The notes: generated by a model from the sequence alone, not told the origin. Positions 22,641 through 33,212 are shown, numbered from the stretch's first letter. The stretch: DNA of 64,000 nucleotides from Clytia hemisphaerica (GCA_902728285.1 CACVBU010000964.1:1200966-1264965), one strand, 5' to 3'. Program-made: numbers and translations.

Positions 22641-22918
22641 TATGTAAGGGGGGTTTGTACTTTTACGGTGTGACGGGATTGGCCTTTTATTAGTACGGTA
22701 TTACGGGATTTGACGAAAAAAAGACGGGAAAACGGTATTTTAAAATCAGACGGTGACGATATTTGGCCTTATTTTTTGTCATTATGCCGGTATTTGAACC
22801 TGTACAAACCGATGTGACGATGTTATTATTTTTTTCAATTTTCGGGATTCCGGGATTCAGCAGAGATTTTGACGGGAAAACGGTATTTCGAACCCCTACA
22901 ACCCCCCCTTTGTAAGGC
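22641..22918. mobile_element. ACGGTATT-rich inverted-repeat element
   Basis: Ends AAGGGGGGTTTGTA and TACAACCCCCCCTTTGTAAGG are inverted. The interior alternates GACGGGATT and ACGGTATT phrases. Confidence 0.4.
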
Positions 22919-25014
22919 GTACTTTGTTCTTATGCCTGTTCTTTAAACTGTTGTTATTCTTCAGAGACGTTGGGGATAAAATAAAAGGATTGAGCCTAGA
23001 CCCACCGGGTCTGTGATATGAGATGTAAGATCCAGGGGGTACCTTACTTAACCAATAACAATTCAAAAGTGCCCTCAACAATCAAACGCTTTTTGTGAGC
23101 ATTTTTTGATTCATTTAGGTCGATTGCATCATAATTCTGAGTTTCAACCAATCAAATTAATTTGATTTTTAGGGATGAGCTGGAGTTTTTACAAGATACT
23201 TCACTAATTGGTCATTTGAAGTGATAGAGATGAAGCGTTCTTTAGAAAAAGTAATATGATTCTTTTATTACATCTTAACGACCAAATAAATCAAATAAGA
23301 GCTTGTAAAAACTCCAGCTTGTCCCGATTTTTAAGGGAACTTTTGGATTGTTATGAGTAGATATTTACGTGGTATGTGCTTTATAGCTTGACATCACACA
23401 TCAACCTTTTCTTGTACTACAAACGAAAACTGTTCGAAGTTGTTGTCTTGAATTAATGATTTGTAACTATTCCTGGGTAGGGTTCATATGTATCTTATAT
23501 ATCAACGGGATCATTTTTGACTAGGCTTCTGCTCATCCTCTAGCGAAAAATGTTTCTTATAAGTATATCTATAGACTATAGAGGTCTGCGAATCAGACTA
23601 ATTTTTGACTGGTCGACCTTAAAGATAAAGAAAGAGACTAATTTTGGCCAGAATCCCTTCCTGGCGACTTTAGCGAATTTTGCTGAATGTCACCTAGTCT
23701 ACTTCTGGCTGAACTTTACTTTTTGATAATTTTTGATGACGCTGAGTCCAGTGAAGTAGACTAGGAGCATTTGAGGAAGTTGCCATTTTGAAAATTCAAA
23801 TCACAAAAAAATACTTGGAGTTAAAAGATATAATCGAAAATGAATAATAAACATCACTAACAGATTTGTAATCCCTTATTCTCAAATAAAAACATTGCTT
23901 CATACTGTTTTTACTTTCCAAAAACAACTAAAATCTGGCGGACTGTTTTACAGTCGGCCTAAGCAAAAGCATATTACCATATACTACCGGGCCACTTAAT
24001 CGCGCCATCCAGTTTATTAAAAAGCTTTAAGTGGACTCCGGGCTAAATGTGACCTAAATTAGTTTCCACCAAAATTAAGGGCTATGACCATAGTGAATTT
24101 TTGAAATATTTGCTAAGTACAATATATAGATTTCTGCCTGATATAACCAAAAGAATTATGGCATGTTATACATTTTCTATTATGCCTATTATTCCTGAAT
24201 CTGAAAATTCAAAAATTGCATTTGATGAAGAAGAAAATGAAGACTTTTGCGAAGAAGAGTATTTTAACTTTGAGGACCTTATTTTCGGCGAATATAAAAC
24301 ATTTTGAAAACTTTTTTGCGTTATTTGGTGTATATCTAACCAAACCAAAATAAATTTTCGGAAATTTGTTATTTAAGCTTCGTTAAGTTTCATGGCAATA
24401 AGCAATAATACTATGTCTGTTTTTAGTAAATCTAAGATGTTAGGAATGCAAAGAATTTGGGCGGAACATTAAAGACGTGACCTTGTTTATGTTTGGTAGT
24501 AAACATGCTACACCAGGATATAAAAAGGTTCCGTTTCAACTAAAAATTTTCATAACATTTTAATTAAAATTTTGTTTAACAAAACAAAAATTATATAAAA
24601 AACGAATTTTATAATAGTGTTGCTTTTTTACATAATAAGTTATACTGAACAAGGCATTATTAGAGACGTTCTTAACCCTCAATTTAGATTGAGATATAAT
24701 ATAATAGAATATTTTTGATTTGATTATTCAATGGTGTTGGACTTTATTATGTAAAATAGGATATCAAACTTGAATAATCAACATAATCACTTACACAAGG
24801 GCTGTATATATTTGTTGGCAAGATGACGGAAGGCGCTTACCCCATCTCCTAGCATTTTGATATATCCTTTGTATTGAATAATGTACTCTCTTAATTGCAA
24901 TTAAATGTATTAATTGCTTTTTGTCTTTTATAAGAAACTGCAATTGGTATATGAGCTTCTGGTATCCGTATCAGGTACACTGTAGACCTCTGAAAGTGTC
25001 AAACCGTACACGTT
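22919..25014. other. Spacer with one weak coding candidate
   Basis: Contains a 49-codon acidic open frame starting at ATG 24158 and ending at 24307, with residues such as DEEENEDFCEEEYF. Codon composition looks coding-like but there is no motif, and it could be a last exon or chance. A TATAAAA-like site lies near 24518. No other feature is supported. Confidence 0.3.
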
Positions 25015-25262
25015 TTATTTAATAAGAACAAACTATAAGTACATAAGGCTTGGCTGCCCAAAATGTTAAGAACAAGTTAAGATCATTTTAAGGCTTTGTG
25101 GACTCAAAAACACCCTATTTCTTAGGAAAATGGTCAAAAATATTCCCAAAATGGTGAAAATAAGAACATGTTAAGAACATTTTTAGGCTTAAAACTCGAA
25201 AAGTTAAGAACATCCTAAGGCTTCAAAAATTTTGGATGCTCTCATAAAAAATGTGAATGTTT
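25015..25262. repeat. TAAGAACAT/AGGCTT dispersed repeat (best copy)
   Basis: The left end GTACACGTTTTATTTAATAA and the right end (inverted, CATTCACATTTTTTATGAGA) resemble each other. Between them, TTAAGAACA...AGGCTT is repeated at least three times. Related copies: 16035-16250, 17985-18105, 29710-29870 and 48486-49055. No coding capacity. It looks like a MITE with iterated subterminal motifs. Confidence 0.6.
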
Positions 25263-25499
25263 AATCACTGGAGAACCTTGCTTAATTGAACGATAAATCA
25301 TAGAAACACTTTGAACGGGCTTTTTCTTATATATTTAAAAAGAATTTGTTTGCGATCCTAAATCTATCAACACCAGCAAAGCTGGTGCCTATAGATAAAT
25401 AGCGAGGCAAAAAAAGAAGTCTAGATTGCGCTTCAGCCGATTGGAACGATGACTTGAATCTTATTCGGATAAAAATCAAGATAGACGGGGCTATACCAC

Positions 25500-25809
25500 G
25501 TTTTTAAACTTTGATACAATACGGGGAACGGGGAACACCAATGTTTTCGAATTTTGGAAATTTCGAGTTTTGGAGGCTCGAATTATGAGGCATTGTTAAC
25601 TTTTTTTTTTTTTTTTTTTTTTTTTATCTATAGTGTATGTAACACGAACAAATAGTACAAAACTAAAGGTTCCTAACCTCCCGCAAAAGGACCACCAGAT
25701 CATACCGCCAGGAGGAAGGAACCCAAACTAAGCTAACAATAAATTAATGAATAAATTGATAAATGGAAAAAAGAAAAAAACTTACTACAGAGGATAAATA
25801 CTAACAGAA

Positions 25810-25848
<39 letters not shown>

Positions 25849-26345
25849 TAGGAGAGCAGTTAGAGTAAAAGACTAAAATAACGGTCCCCCAAAACGGCTT
25901 GTATCACAGATAAATTTTATTGTTATACTCAATATATCGTGATTTTGGACAATGCTAAAATCGGGGTCGCCATAAAGAAGTATTCTACACAATGTTTTGG
26001 GATTAAATGGAAACAAGGTTATGTCAAGTTGAAGAAGGCTGTCAAACATCACAAGTCTGTCGTTAGAGTAATCAGAGCAATGCATCAAAAAATGCTGTGT
26101 TGTTTCTACTGAATTTTGTCGACAATTGCAGAAGGGGTCAACTGTGTCTGAAAAATTATGCCTGAACTTATGCTCACGAAGATGACTGAAACCAACCCTT
26201 AATCGGTTAAGGAGAACAACACCATCGTTGTCACTAGCTCTGAAAATTGAGTTAGCACTGGGTCTGTTGGGCATTGTTAACTGAAGGGACCAGAAAACTT
26301 TTTTTCGAATTAAGGAGTTGTAGAGGTTCGACGAGAGGCTGACTG
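25500..26345. mobile_element. pogo/Tigger-like repeat split by a LINE insertion
   Basis: The left part (to 25600) contains GAGGCTCGAATTATGAGG. The right part (from 26282) contains GGACCAGAAAACTTTTTTCG and AGTTGTAGAGGTTCGA. Unsplit relatives at 30040-30180 and 55709-55927 show the two parts were once adjacent. The outer ends are approximate. Confidence 0.5.
25601..26269 (-). mobile_element. 5'-truncated LINE (non-LTR retrotransposon) 3' end
   Basis: Minus-strand insertion with a poly(A) tail (the T-run at about 25601-25626) and a perfect 12-bp target duplication GGCATTGTTAAC (25589-25600 and 26270-26281). The coding remnant, ending at the stop at 25873, encodes RLRVGFSHLREHKFRHNF and then CNC...HFLMHC, which is the C-terminal zinc-binding tail typical of CR1/Jockey-type reverse transcriptase proteins. 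The reverse transcriptase domain itself is missing. The open frame runs on past 26269 to 26403, but that part is host repeat read through the junction. A second homopolymer (an A-run on the plus strand near 25809-25844) lies in the 3' UTR. Confidence 0.85.
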
Positions 26346-26446
26346 CCTGATGCCGGATAATCAAATTTTGATAAGACAGGGGTGTCAAATTTTTCAGATT
26401 CACCGAGCTGACTTAATATCTCCCCTCTCCCCTCCCCTGTGTGACT

Positions 26447-26540
26447 CAGCTGGCACACAATATTGTTTCAACGTTCATCTAACGCTATATGGACGTTGTG
26501 AACGTTAGATAAACGTTGAAACAACGTTGTGTGCCAGCTG
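26447..26540. mobile_element. AACGTT palindromic MITE (copy 2, best preserved)
   Basis: A 94-bp near-perfect palindrome. The termini are CAGCTGGCACACAA and TTGTGTGCCAGCTG, with GTTTCAACGTTCATCTAACG facing CGTTAGATAAACGTTGAAAC around a short centre. Confidence 0.8.
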
Positions 26541-28046
26541 GGGAGGGTCCTTCTGAAGAAAAGTATTCTTTGACAAAAAAAAGTTTTATTTTCTTTGGCG
26601 TTGAACAAGATGCTCTAAACTTAAATGAAAACATTTAACCATAGATTTATAAAGCACAAGGGGCTAGATGGAGTGCTTTAAGCTCTTTCAAGCAAAAAAA
26701 GTGCTGCTATTGTTTTCGAAAATCCGCAAAGCTTCTGATTGGTCAAGCGCTGAAATTCTATTGTAATGCTACGTGACTTAGGTAGGATTTCCTACCTAAC
26801 CTCGGCACACTTTTTAGCAAAAGCACGATATCTAGCCCGTCGGGCTTTATAAAATCTATGCCTTTAATTGACACTCCTTAAAATCTTATTTACACCGTCA
26901 TTCATCGTCAATTGACCCTCTTTGGAAGAGACAGACAAGTCATCTTCCTGTACCGATATTCGATTTATATGAGACCAGTCAAACACGTATATTTCAATCA
27001 ATAATGTTGCGATTTCTTGAATAACCAATCCATCCATTAATTAGGACCGACTTGCTACGATTCTAATTTGTATAGAAAGTTTGGAGAAATCGCAAACTAA
27101 CATCAATCACATCTTACTGGTAAATATCTTTATAAGAAAATTTGAAATCCAGTATTTTCTTCTATGCTTCAACATCCTACTTATGCTTGCTGCCAAGTAC
27201 TCTTTTATATAGATTTTTAAGTTACTCTGAAGAATAAACTATTCTAAGAAATTAATTTTTGACAAGCCACATCTCCTAATTCTAGCCCAGGAGGATCCCT
27301 AAATAACCGTTATCATATCGACATCTTTGTCAGATTGACGAATACATTGACGATATTTAGAAAACATGTTCTTAAATTAAATTGAATTCTTTAAAGACAA
27401 AGTGTTTCCTTTTCATGTTTCCTTAAATAGTATTACCAGGAAATCATTAATTATTCAATGTCACTATTTTAAAAAAAGTTCTGTTCTTTCAGATTTTTTG
27501 ATGATGTTCTCAAATCTTATTTGACAGTTAACCTCAAGTCAGGGATTAAAATTCTAAGAATGCTTCTTGTACTGTTTATTCTCGTCTTTTATAAGAATTA
27601 ATAACATTTTTGGCAATTTCAATCCGGAATTGTTCTTATTGCGTTCTTAATTTTATGGTAAATTTTTGTCTTAAATTTGGTATTTCTTTGTGCAATCTAT
27701 TTTACAGATTTCGTCCTCATTATTAGAAAATCAGTAAACCCCAGAGTAAGAGGAATGTTACTATTTGTTAGAATTTCAAAACCTCGCCTGTAGTTTCTTA
27801 TAACAAAAATGGGCATTCTCTCATATATTCATTAAGGACGTAAACGAGAAGATCATTTGTATTGTCTTGTATGGAAATTCAACCTTCAAAGAATTCCCTC
27901 CAGATGTCAGATTTAGGGATTTAAAAGAATTTACTTTATTAAGCAAATCCTTATTTGATGGATTTATAGATTAGAAACAATAGTATTTTCCGATCTTCAT
28001 GGAATTGAAGTAACTATTATCGGAAATTTAGGCTGCCTTGAATTAG
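26541..28046. other. Gene-free stretch upstream of GTPase gene 3
   Basis: No gene, repeat or RNA is recognised. AT-rich. Confidence 0.4.
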
Positions 28047-28055
28047 TATATAAAA
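28047..28055 (+). promoter_or_regulatory. TATA box of GTPase gene 3
   Basis: TATATAAAA about 90 nt upstream of the ATG at 28145, a distance that would allow a short 5' UTR. Confidence 0.6.
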
Positions 28056-28144
28056 AGAGAATGGATTGTTGATTAGATATTGATTAAGTGATTTATCAAT
28101 CTGCCAGGTGTCATTTTTGGTTGCTGGAAAATAGATCCAAAAAA

Positions 28145-28852
28145 ATGAGGAGTTACAATACAAAACGAAGATCTCGAGGAGATGTTATACCGTATTACGA
28201 TGTAGCAGTTTTAGGAGAAACTGCTTGTGGTAAATCAAGTATCATCGAACAATTAGTTAATGGATCTTTCACACAAACTTATACACCAACAGCAGCTGAA
28301 GTTCATATGAAAACTATAAGAGTGGATGGTCGAGCTATTGCTTGTTTGCAGTTGTTTGACACAGCAGGTGGATTTGAATTTCCAATGGTTTTGAAATTAA
28401 CCATCAAACGCTGCCAGGCTTTTATCGTGACCTACTCTGTAGGGTCCATCAGATCCTTGAAGATAGCTAAACAACAATTAAACTTGATAAATGAAATTAA
28501 AGGACGTTTAACACCTTGTCTACTTGTTGGCAATAAACGTGATTTAGATTATACACAAGAACGAGAAGTTAGCTTTGATATGGGCTTACAAACAGCGGTG
28601 GCCCATGAGTGCGCTTTTATTGAATGTTCATCAAAGATTAATTTCTATGTAGAAGAAGTCTTTATTTCAATGGTAAGGAAAATAGAACATGTGGCAAATG
28701 TCAAACATCAGATTTATTTGGAAGACTTAGCGAAAAGGAGTGATAAAAAGGAACGAAGAAGATCAAGTATAACCAGTATTAGATCTTTCTTCGTTAATTT
28801 GTCCAACTCTTTTGATAAGGACAATTCGGATCTGTCAGATTACGAATCATAA
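28145..28852 (+). CDS. Ras-like small GTPase, intronless (cluster member 3)
   Basis: I start at the first ATG, 28145 (235 residues); the open frame extends upstream only through non-ATG codons. The P-loop GETACGKS is at 24-31, the effector Thr49, switch II DTAGG at 72-76, the guanine motif NKRD at 130-133 and SSK at 162-164. As in the other members, the positions equivalent to Ras Gly12, Gly13 and Gln61 are Thr, Ala and Gly. The tail is basic (KKERRRSSITSIRSF), then NLSNSFDKDNSDLSDYES, with no CaaX box. The P-loop to effector DNA nearly matches the other genes; past codon 56 it diverges sharply. It is the most divergent member. The TATA box lies about 90 nt upstream. The function is unknown beyond GTP/GDP binding. 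Confidence 0.92.
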   Translation: MRSYNTKRRSRGDVIPYYDVAVLGETACGKSSIIEQLVNGSFTQTYTPTAAEVHMKTIRVDGRAIACLQLFDTAGGFEFPMVLKLTIKRCQAFIVTYSVGSIRSLKIAKQQLNLINEIKGRLTPCLLVGNKRDLDYTQEREVSFDMGLQTAVAHECAFIECSSKINFYVEEVFISMVRKIEHVANVKHQIYLEDLAKRSDKKERRRSSITSIRSFFVNLSNSFDKDNSDLSDYES

Positions 28853-29250
28853 AGAAATTGATAATCATCACGAATGCCAAGCAATGAAGTCGATTTTTAT
28901 GTTATTTTCCAAGATTTTATGGAATTTTGAATTTTTCCCTAATTCGTATTTGCAATACTTAAATACTTAATACTTAAATACTTGCGAAATTTGTAAACAA
29001 ACTGTATGCAGTGGATACAAAATCAAAACAAATGTCACATGTCAAAATTAAAAATCAAACCAAATATGGCTAATTTTGATTGTTCAATTGTTTTACAAGT
29101 TTGTTTTGGACACGTGATTTTAATTGTTCTCTTTAATGACACGTGATTCGCGCAATGTTTACATTTTACTACTTTTACGTCCTTTTAAAATGGACTGAAA
29201 CAACTTAGATGAAGTACTGTTTAAACAGGGTGATATTTCAATGCTTTTTC

Positions 29251-29345
29251 CCAAATGGCACACAACGCTGTCTCAACGTTCATATAACGTTACCTGGACC
29301 TTAGGGACGCCAGAGACGTAGTTATGACGCCCTGTGTCAGCTTGG
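29251..29345. mobile_element. AACGTT palindromic MITE (copy 3, degraded)
   Basis: Left GGCACACAACGCTGTCTCAA, centre ACCTGGACCTTAGGGACG and right CCTGTGTCAGCTTGG align with the 26447-26540 copy but with many changes. Confidence 0.5.
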
Positions 29346-29709
29346 TTAGAATATTTTCCAATAGGATTACGAGTTTTTATACTGTAAATAGCAAACTTAT
29401 AACTTGAAAGAAATTTATAAAACAAACTCTTGTATTTTATTCTCCCTCCTTGGTAATTACAAAGTTTCAAGATATACACCCCTGTATAAATTATTCCAAC
29501 TAGAAAAACTTCGAAATCTCAACATGGGGATAGAAATTCTATTGTTACTGAGTTCGAAAAAATCTAGTGGGGATCGTACCGGAGTGCAATCGAGGTTAGA
29601 TCGAACGAAACGAGAATCCTTCTTTTGAACATTGAAGGAAAGAAGTGACCTTAAAAGGGAAATGAAGGGGAACTAATTCAAAGGTTCTCAAAATATTCTC
29701 CACGGTTTT

Positions 29710-29870
29710 TTTAAATTTAGGAACAAGCTATATAAGAACATAAAGCTTCGATGACAAAAATATTAAGAGCAAGCTAAAAACATGCTATAAGGCTTTAGTA
29801 TATGCTTAAAAATCAAGAAAACATCCGAAGGCTTCACAAATTTTGGATGTTCTTATAAAAGAATGTGTAC
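29710..29870. repeat. TAAGAACAT/AGGCTT dispersed repeat (copy)
   Basis: Contains ATATAAGAACATAAAGCTTC, AAGGCTTTAG, GAAGGCTTCAC and a terminal GGATGTTCTTATAAAAGAAT then GTGTAC. It matches the 25015-25262 copy. Confidence 0.55.
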
Positions 29871-30039
29871 TGTTCATCCAAATTTCATAAAAAGGAAAAA
29901 AAATTGTTCTCACTAAGTGACGTGTTTGTGACCCTTCTTATTAATTGTCGAGGACAATCGACAGGAATCAAATCCCCCCTGCTATTCTGCTATTATCACA
30001 AAATTTTAGTTAAAATTTGGGAAATCAATTTTTTGACCG

Positions 30040-30180
30040 AACACGCACGGGGAACGCCTATTTATTTAAGTTATGGAAATTTCCAGATTGAGTGAAGGAT
30101 GATTTAAAGTATTAATAAGGACCAGAAAACTTGTTCGACTTAAGGAGACATTCGCACTCGACATACGAGCTAACTATATA
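30040..30180. repeat. pogo/Tigger-like repeat fragment
   Basis: Contains ACACGCACGGGGAACG, AAGTTATGGAAATT and GGACCAGAAAACTTGTTCGA, as in the repeats at 25500-26345 and 55709-55927. Its uninterrupted order shows the pre-insertion structure at 25.6 kb. Confidence 0.45.
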
Positions 30181-30605
30181 ACTGGTAAGGTATAGATTCT
30201 AAATCTCTCAAAATTCTAAAATAATCAAATGACTCATTGGTAAAATCATTTCATGCGATGATTCTTAAAGATAGAAGAATCACAATAGGAAAGATTTCGG
30301 TTAAAATATCTTATCAATATTACGTTAAAATTCATTTTCATTGTTTATATGAGTTGTCAATTAATGAATTGTAATTGTCATAAAGTTGACATTGTGTTAA
30401 AGCGTCAGTCTCCGTGTAAAACTCGATATTCGATTCTCACGTATCTTTGGTGAGTACTGTAGCTAAAGTTTGTCGGCTGGTATAAAACATTATGAGTGGG
30501 ATGAGTTTGTATAATATCTTATCCCCTCTTTTGTAATTATTTTATAAAAGTATCAATCTTCATCAATAGTTTCATCGAATATTTAATCTGCTCAGATTAA
30601 TAAAA

Positions 30606-30628
30606 GGAAGTTCTTCAGGCATATAAAA
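30606..30628 (+). promoter_or_regulatory. TATA promoter block shared with GTPase gene 2
   Basis: GGAAGTTCTTCAGG followed by CATATAAAA, 96-118 nt upstream of the ATG. It is identical over 23 bp to the block at 21141-21163; flanking sequences are not similar. This suggests a selected core-promoter module, or the remnant of duplicated 5' sequence. Confidence 0.65.
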
Positions 30629-30723
30629 CAGGTGCTTTTAGAATGCGAAAAGCCATACATCAATTAGCATTTTAATACAGGCACTCATTTCTTTAGATCT
30701 CTCATTTCTATATTTCTTTAAAA

Positions 30724-31449
30724 ATGCCACGAAATCCACAATTAACACGAGGAGTAAAAGGCGAAGTTACTCCTTATTACGATGTAGCCGTTTTAGGAGA
30801 AACTGCTTGTGGTAAATCAAGTATCATCGAACGATTAGTTAATGGATCATTCACACAAACTTATACACCAACAGCAGCTGAAGTTCATATGACAACTCTT
30901 CATGAAGACAATAGACGAATTGCTTGTTTACAATTATTCGACACAGCTGGTGGATTTCAATTTCCAATGATGCTTCGATTAACCATCACTAAATGCCAAG
31001 CTTTTGTTGTTGTTTATTCAGTAGACTCTCAGAGATCATTGGATGTTGCCATTACACAAATACAAGAGATACAAAACATTAAAGGCAAGCATTTTCCATG
31101 TATTTTGGTTGGTAGTAAATGTGATCTTGTTGCAGAACGAGAAATTACTTTTGATAAAGGACTTCAAACAGCTGTTATTTATGGTTGTGCTTACATTGAG
31201 ACTTCATCATTGGAAGATAAAAACATTGAAGACGTCTTTCTTTCATTGGTCAAGAAAATAGAATTCACAGCTAGTGTTAAACGACAGTTGTTCCGCGAAC
31301 AAGCAGCTATGCGCTTAGGTGAAGATGGCAAACAACGAAGAAAAACAAGCGTTAAGAACTTTATCATCAATTTATCGAATTCGTTCGGAGATCGTGATCG
31401 ATTGAATTCGACTGATTCCGATTCATTCTCCGATTCTGATAACGAATAA
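30724..31449 (+). CDS. Ras-like small GTPase, intronless (cluster member 4)
   Basis: A 241-residue single-exon protein, the inverted near-copy of the gene at 20331-21056 (about 14 amino-acid differences by eye, most in the last 50 residues). The P-loop GETACGKS is at 25-32, Thr50, DTAGG at 73-77, SKCD at 131-134 and SSL at 161-163. It shares the Ser-for-Asn change in the guanine motif, and Thr, Ala and Gly at the positions of Ras Gly12, Gly13 and Gln61. The tail runs RRKTSVKNF, then acidic DSDSFSDSDNE, without a CaaX box. FPMMLRLTI in switch II places it near DIRAS/RASD-type proteins. It has a shared TATA block upstream and AATAAA about 90 nt past the stop. High similarity to member 2 suggests recent duplication or ongoing conversion. 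Confidence 0.93.
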   Translation: MPRNPQLTRGVKGEVTPYYDVAVLGETACGKSSIIERLVNGSFTQTYTPTAAEVHMTTLHEDNRRIACLQLFDTAGGFQFPMMLRLTITKCQAFVVVYSVDSQRSLDVAITQIQEIQNIKGKHFPCILVGSKCDLVAEREITFDKGLQTAVIYGCAYIETSSLEDKNIEDVFLSLVKKIEFTASVKRQLFREQAAMRLGEDGKQRRKTSVKNFIINLSNSFGDRDRLNSTDSDSFSDSDNE

Positions 31450-31538
31450 GCAGAGTTTTATACGCTCGGAAAAATCCTTTTCAGACTTGCTTCAAGATTT
31501 TTTAACTTTTTAAATTTTTATTTGTAGATATCAGTGTA

Positions 31539-31544
31539 AATAAA
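31539..31544 (+). promoter_or_regulatory. Polyadenylation signal of GTPase gene 4
   Basis: AATAAA in GTGTAAATAAAGAG, about 90 nt past the stop codon. Confidence 0.55.
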
Positions 31545-31699
31545 GAGAACAAAATATATATATTTATGAAATTTTACTTTTTGAAAGAAACAGTGAATGT
31601 CAGAAAATATTCGGAATAGTTTTTCCTTTATTGTCCTGCCTGGATAATTTCCAAAATTCTGAAAGTTTTATCAAAAGCTAAATGGTAAAATAGACACCT

Positions 31700-32440
31700 G
31701 AAATAAACACCCCTTTGTCACAAAGGGAACCGTTGGAACCCTCTATCACTGGAAAATTTGTCTAAAACTTCATCCCCCGAGGGGAAAAATACCCTACAAT
31801 TCCAGCCTCATTGGAAAAATTGACTTTATTTCATCCCCGTTTGAAATTCAACGGACAATAGAGCTTTTATCCCCGTTGGGTTTTTCGATAGAAATTATCA
31901 TCCGACTGTAGAAAGAACTTCCAGTAGGGCTGCCAGACAGGGGAGTCTGTGTGACCTAGTAAAAATTAAATGAAGGAATAATACCGTTAGGAATAGAAAA
32001 TAACCTAATGGATGGGTTTTTAGATTTCATTATTTACAGCTACTTACTCATTAAATTCCACACAAATTTCCTCTGTGGAGATAGGAGTTCGGTAGGTGCA
32101 TTGTTATGTAGTGCTTTTTCCTCAGGACATCTTGTAATCTGTTAAAAGCATATGACAGATATGTGCTCTCCAACTTACATCACTGTCTCACAGCTCCGGT
32201 GGAAGTTCTTTCTACAGTGGGCAAGAAAACTTTTATCGAAATCCTAATGGGGATAGAAATTCTTTCATTCCCAGGTCAAACAATCCAAGTGGGGCCCGAA
32301 ATTGTGGAGTTTTTTTTAGACTAGGGACAAAATTTTGGTCAAATTTTCTAGTAGGGCGGCTGTTCAATCGAGTTTGACATTTTCTATTCTTTGAATAGTA
32401 ATGCGATTGAGACATGCGCGATAAAGTTTTTGAACCAAAT
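31700..32440. repeat. Dispersed 'GGGGATAGAAATTC' repeats
   Basis: At least two related pieces (about 31735-31965 and 32165-32370) carry GACAGGGGAGTCTGTGTGAC, CTGTCTCACAGCTCC and GGGGATAGAAATTCTTTC. They resemble the hAT-like element at 46264-46491. No gene. Confidence 0.4.
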
Positions 32441-32453
32441 TGTGGTGTTCACC

Positions 32454-33212
32454 TGTAGTACACACAGTAAATTGACTCAAATTTGTAACGATGATGTGAT
32501 ATTGTTCAAAGTTCAAACTGAAAAGGTAAAAAAAACTTATGTTTAAATAATTGAAAAAATAATGAAAAAAATGACAAAGTCTTAATTGACAAATGAATTT
32601 GAGGCTAATTGAAATTAAAATACATGAAAAGAATTTAAGTCTGAGTAAAGTTAAGTAAAAAAAATGATGAGAAAAATGAGTCCTAACTTAACCTAAGACA
32701 CACCTAAAAAAGCAAAACAAAATGGCTGACACACACAAAAACAAACATGAACCTACCAGGTGAGCCAAAGTTGAAAGCTGTGTGAAGTGTGTGTGTTGAT
32801 ACTTGAAATTGATTTGAAAAAGTTGTTGAAATTATTTGAAAAGTTTGAAAGTTGAAAAGTTGTTTAATCCTTCCAGTCTGAATGCATAATGTCTACTGCA
32901 CATGAGGTGTGTTTGAAAAAATGATTTTTTTATAAAGTATATGAAATTAATTAAAAAATACTTATATTCCCTAGAGGTAATAAAAAAGTGATGTCATGAG
33001 ACATAATTATTGATAATTGGCCTAATTAAATATATGATAAACTAGTTGAAACAAAAGGATAAGACACATGAGACTGAAAAAAGGAGTGACAAACAAAAGA
33101 CAAAAACCTGAAAAACACTGAGAAGGAGAGACTGAAAAAAGTACAGAATGAAAAGTAATTTTTTTTTGATTTTCTAATAAATAAATATATAGTGAACTGC
33201 CATTGCATTACA
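32454..33212 (-). repeat. BEL/Pao 3' LTR (in element sense)
   Basis: 759 bp, bounded by TGTAGTACAC and GCATTACA on the plus strand. It differs from the other LTR mostly by small indels around 32630-32700, plus few substitutions. Confidence 0.92.

Noticed and set aside
26282..26403. N-terminal part of the 176-codon frame over the LINE remnant
   Set aside because: It is host repeat sequence read through the LINE junction, outside the 12-bp target duplication.
28088..28144. Upstream extension of GTPase gene 3 by 19 codons
   Set aside because: It starts at GTG, not ATG, lies between the TATA box and the first ATG, and has no counterpart in the paralogues.
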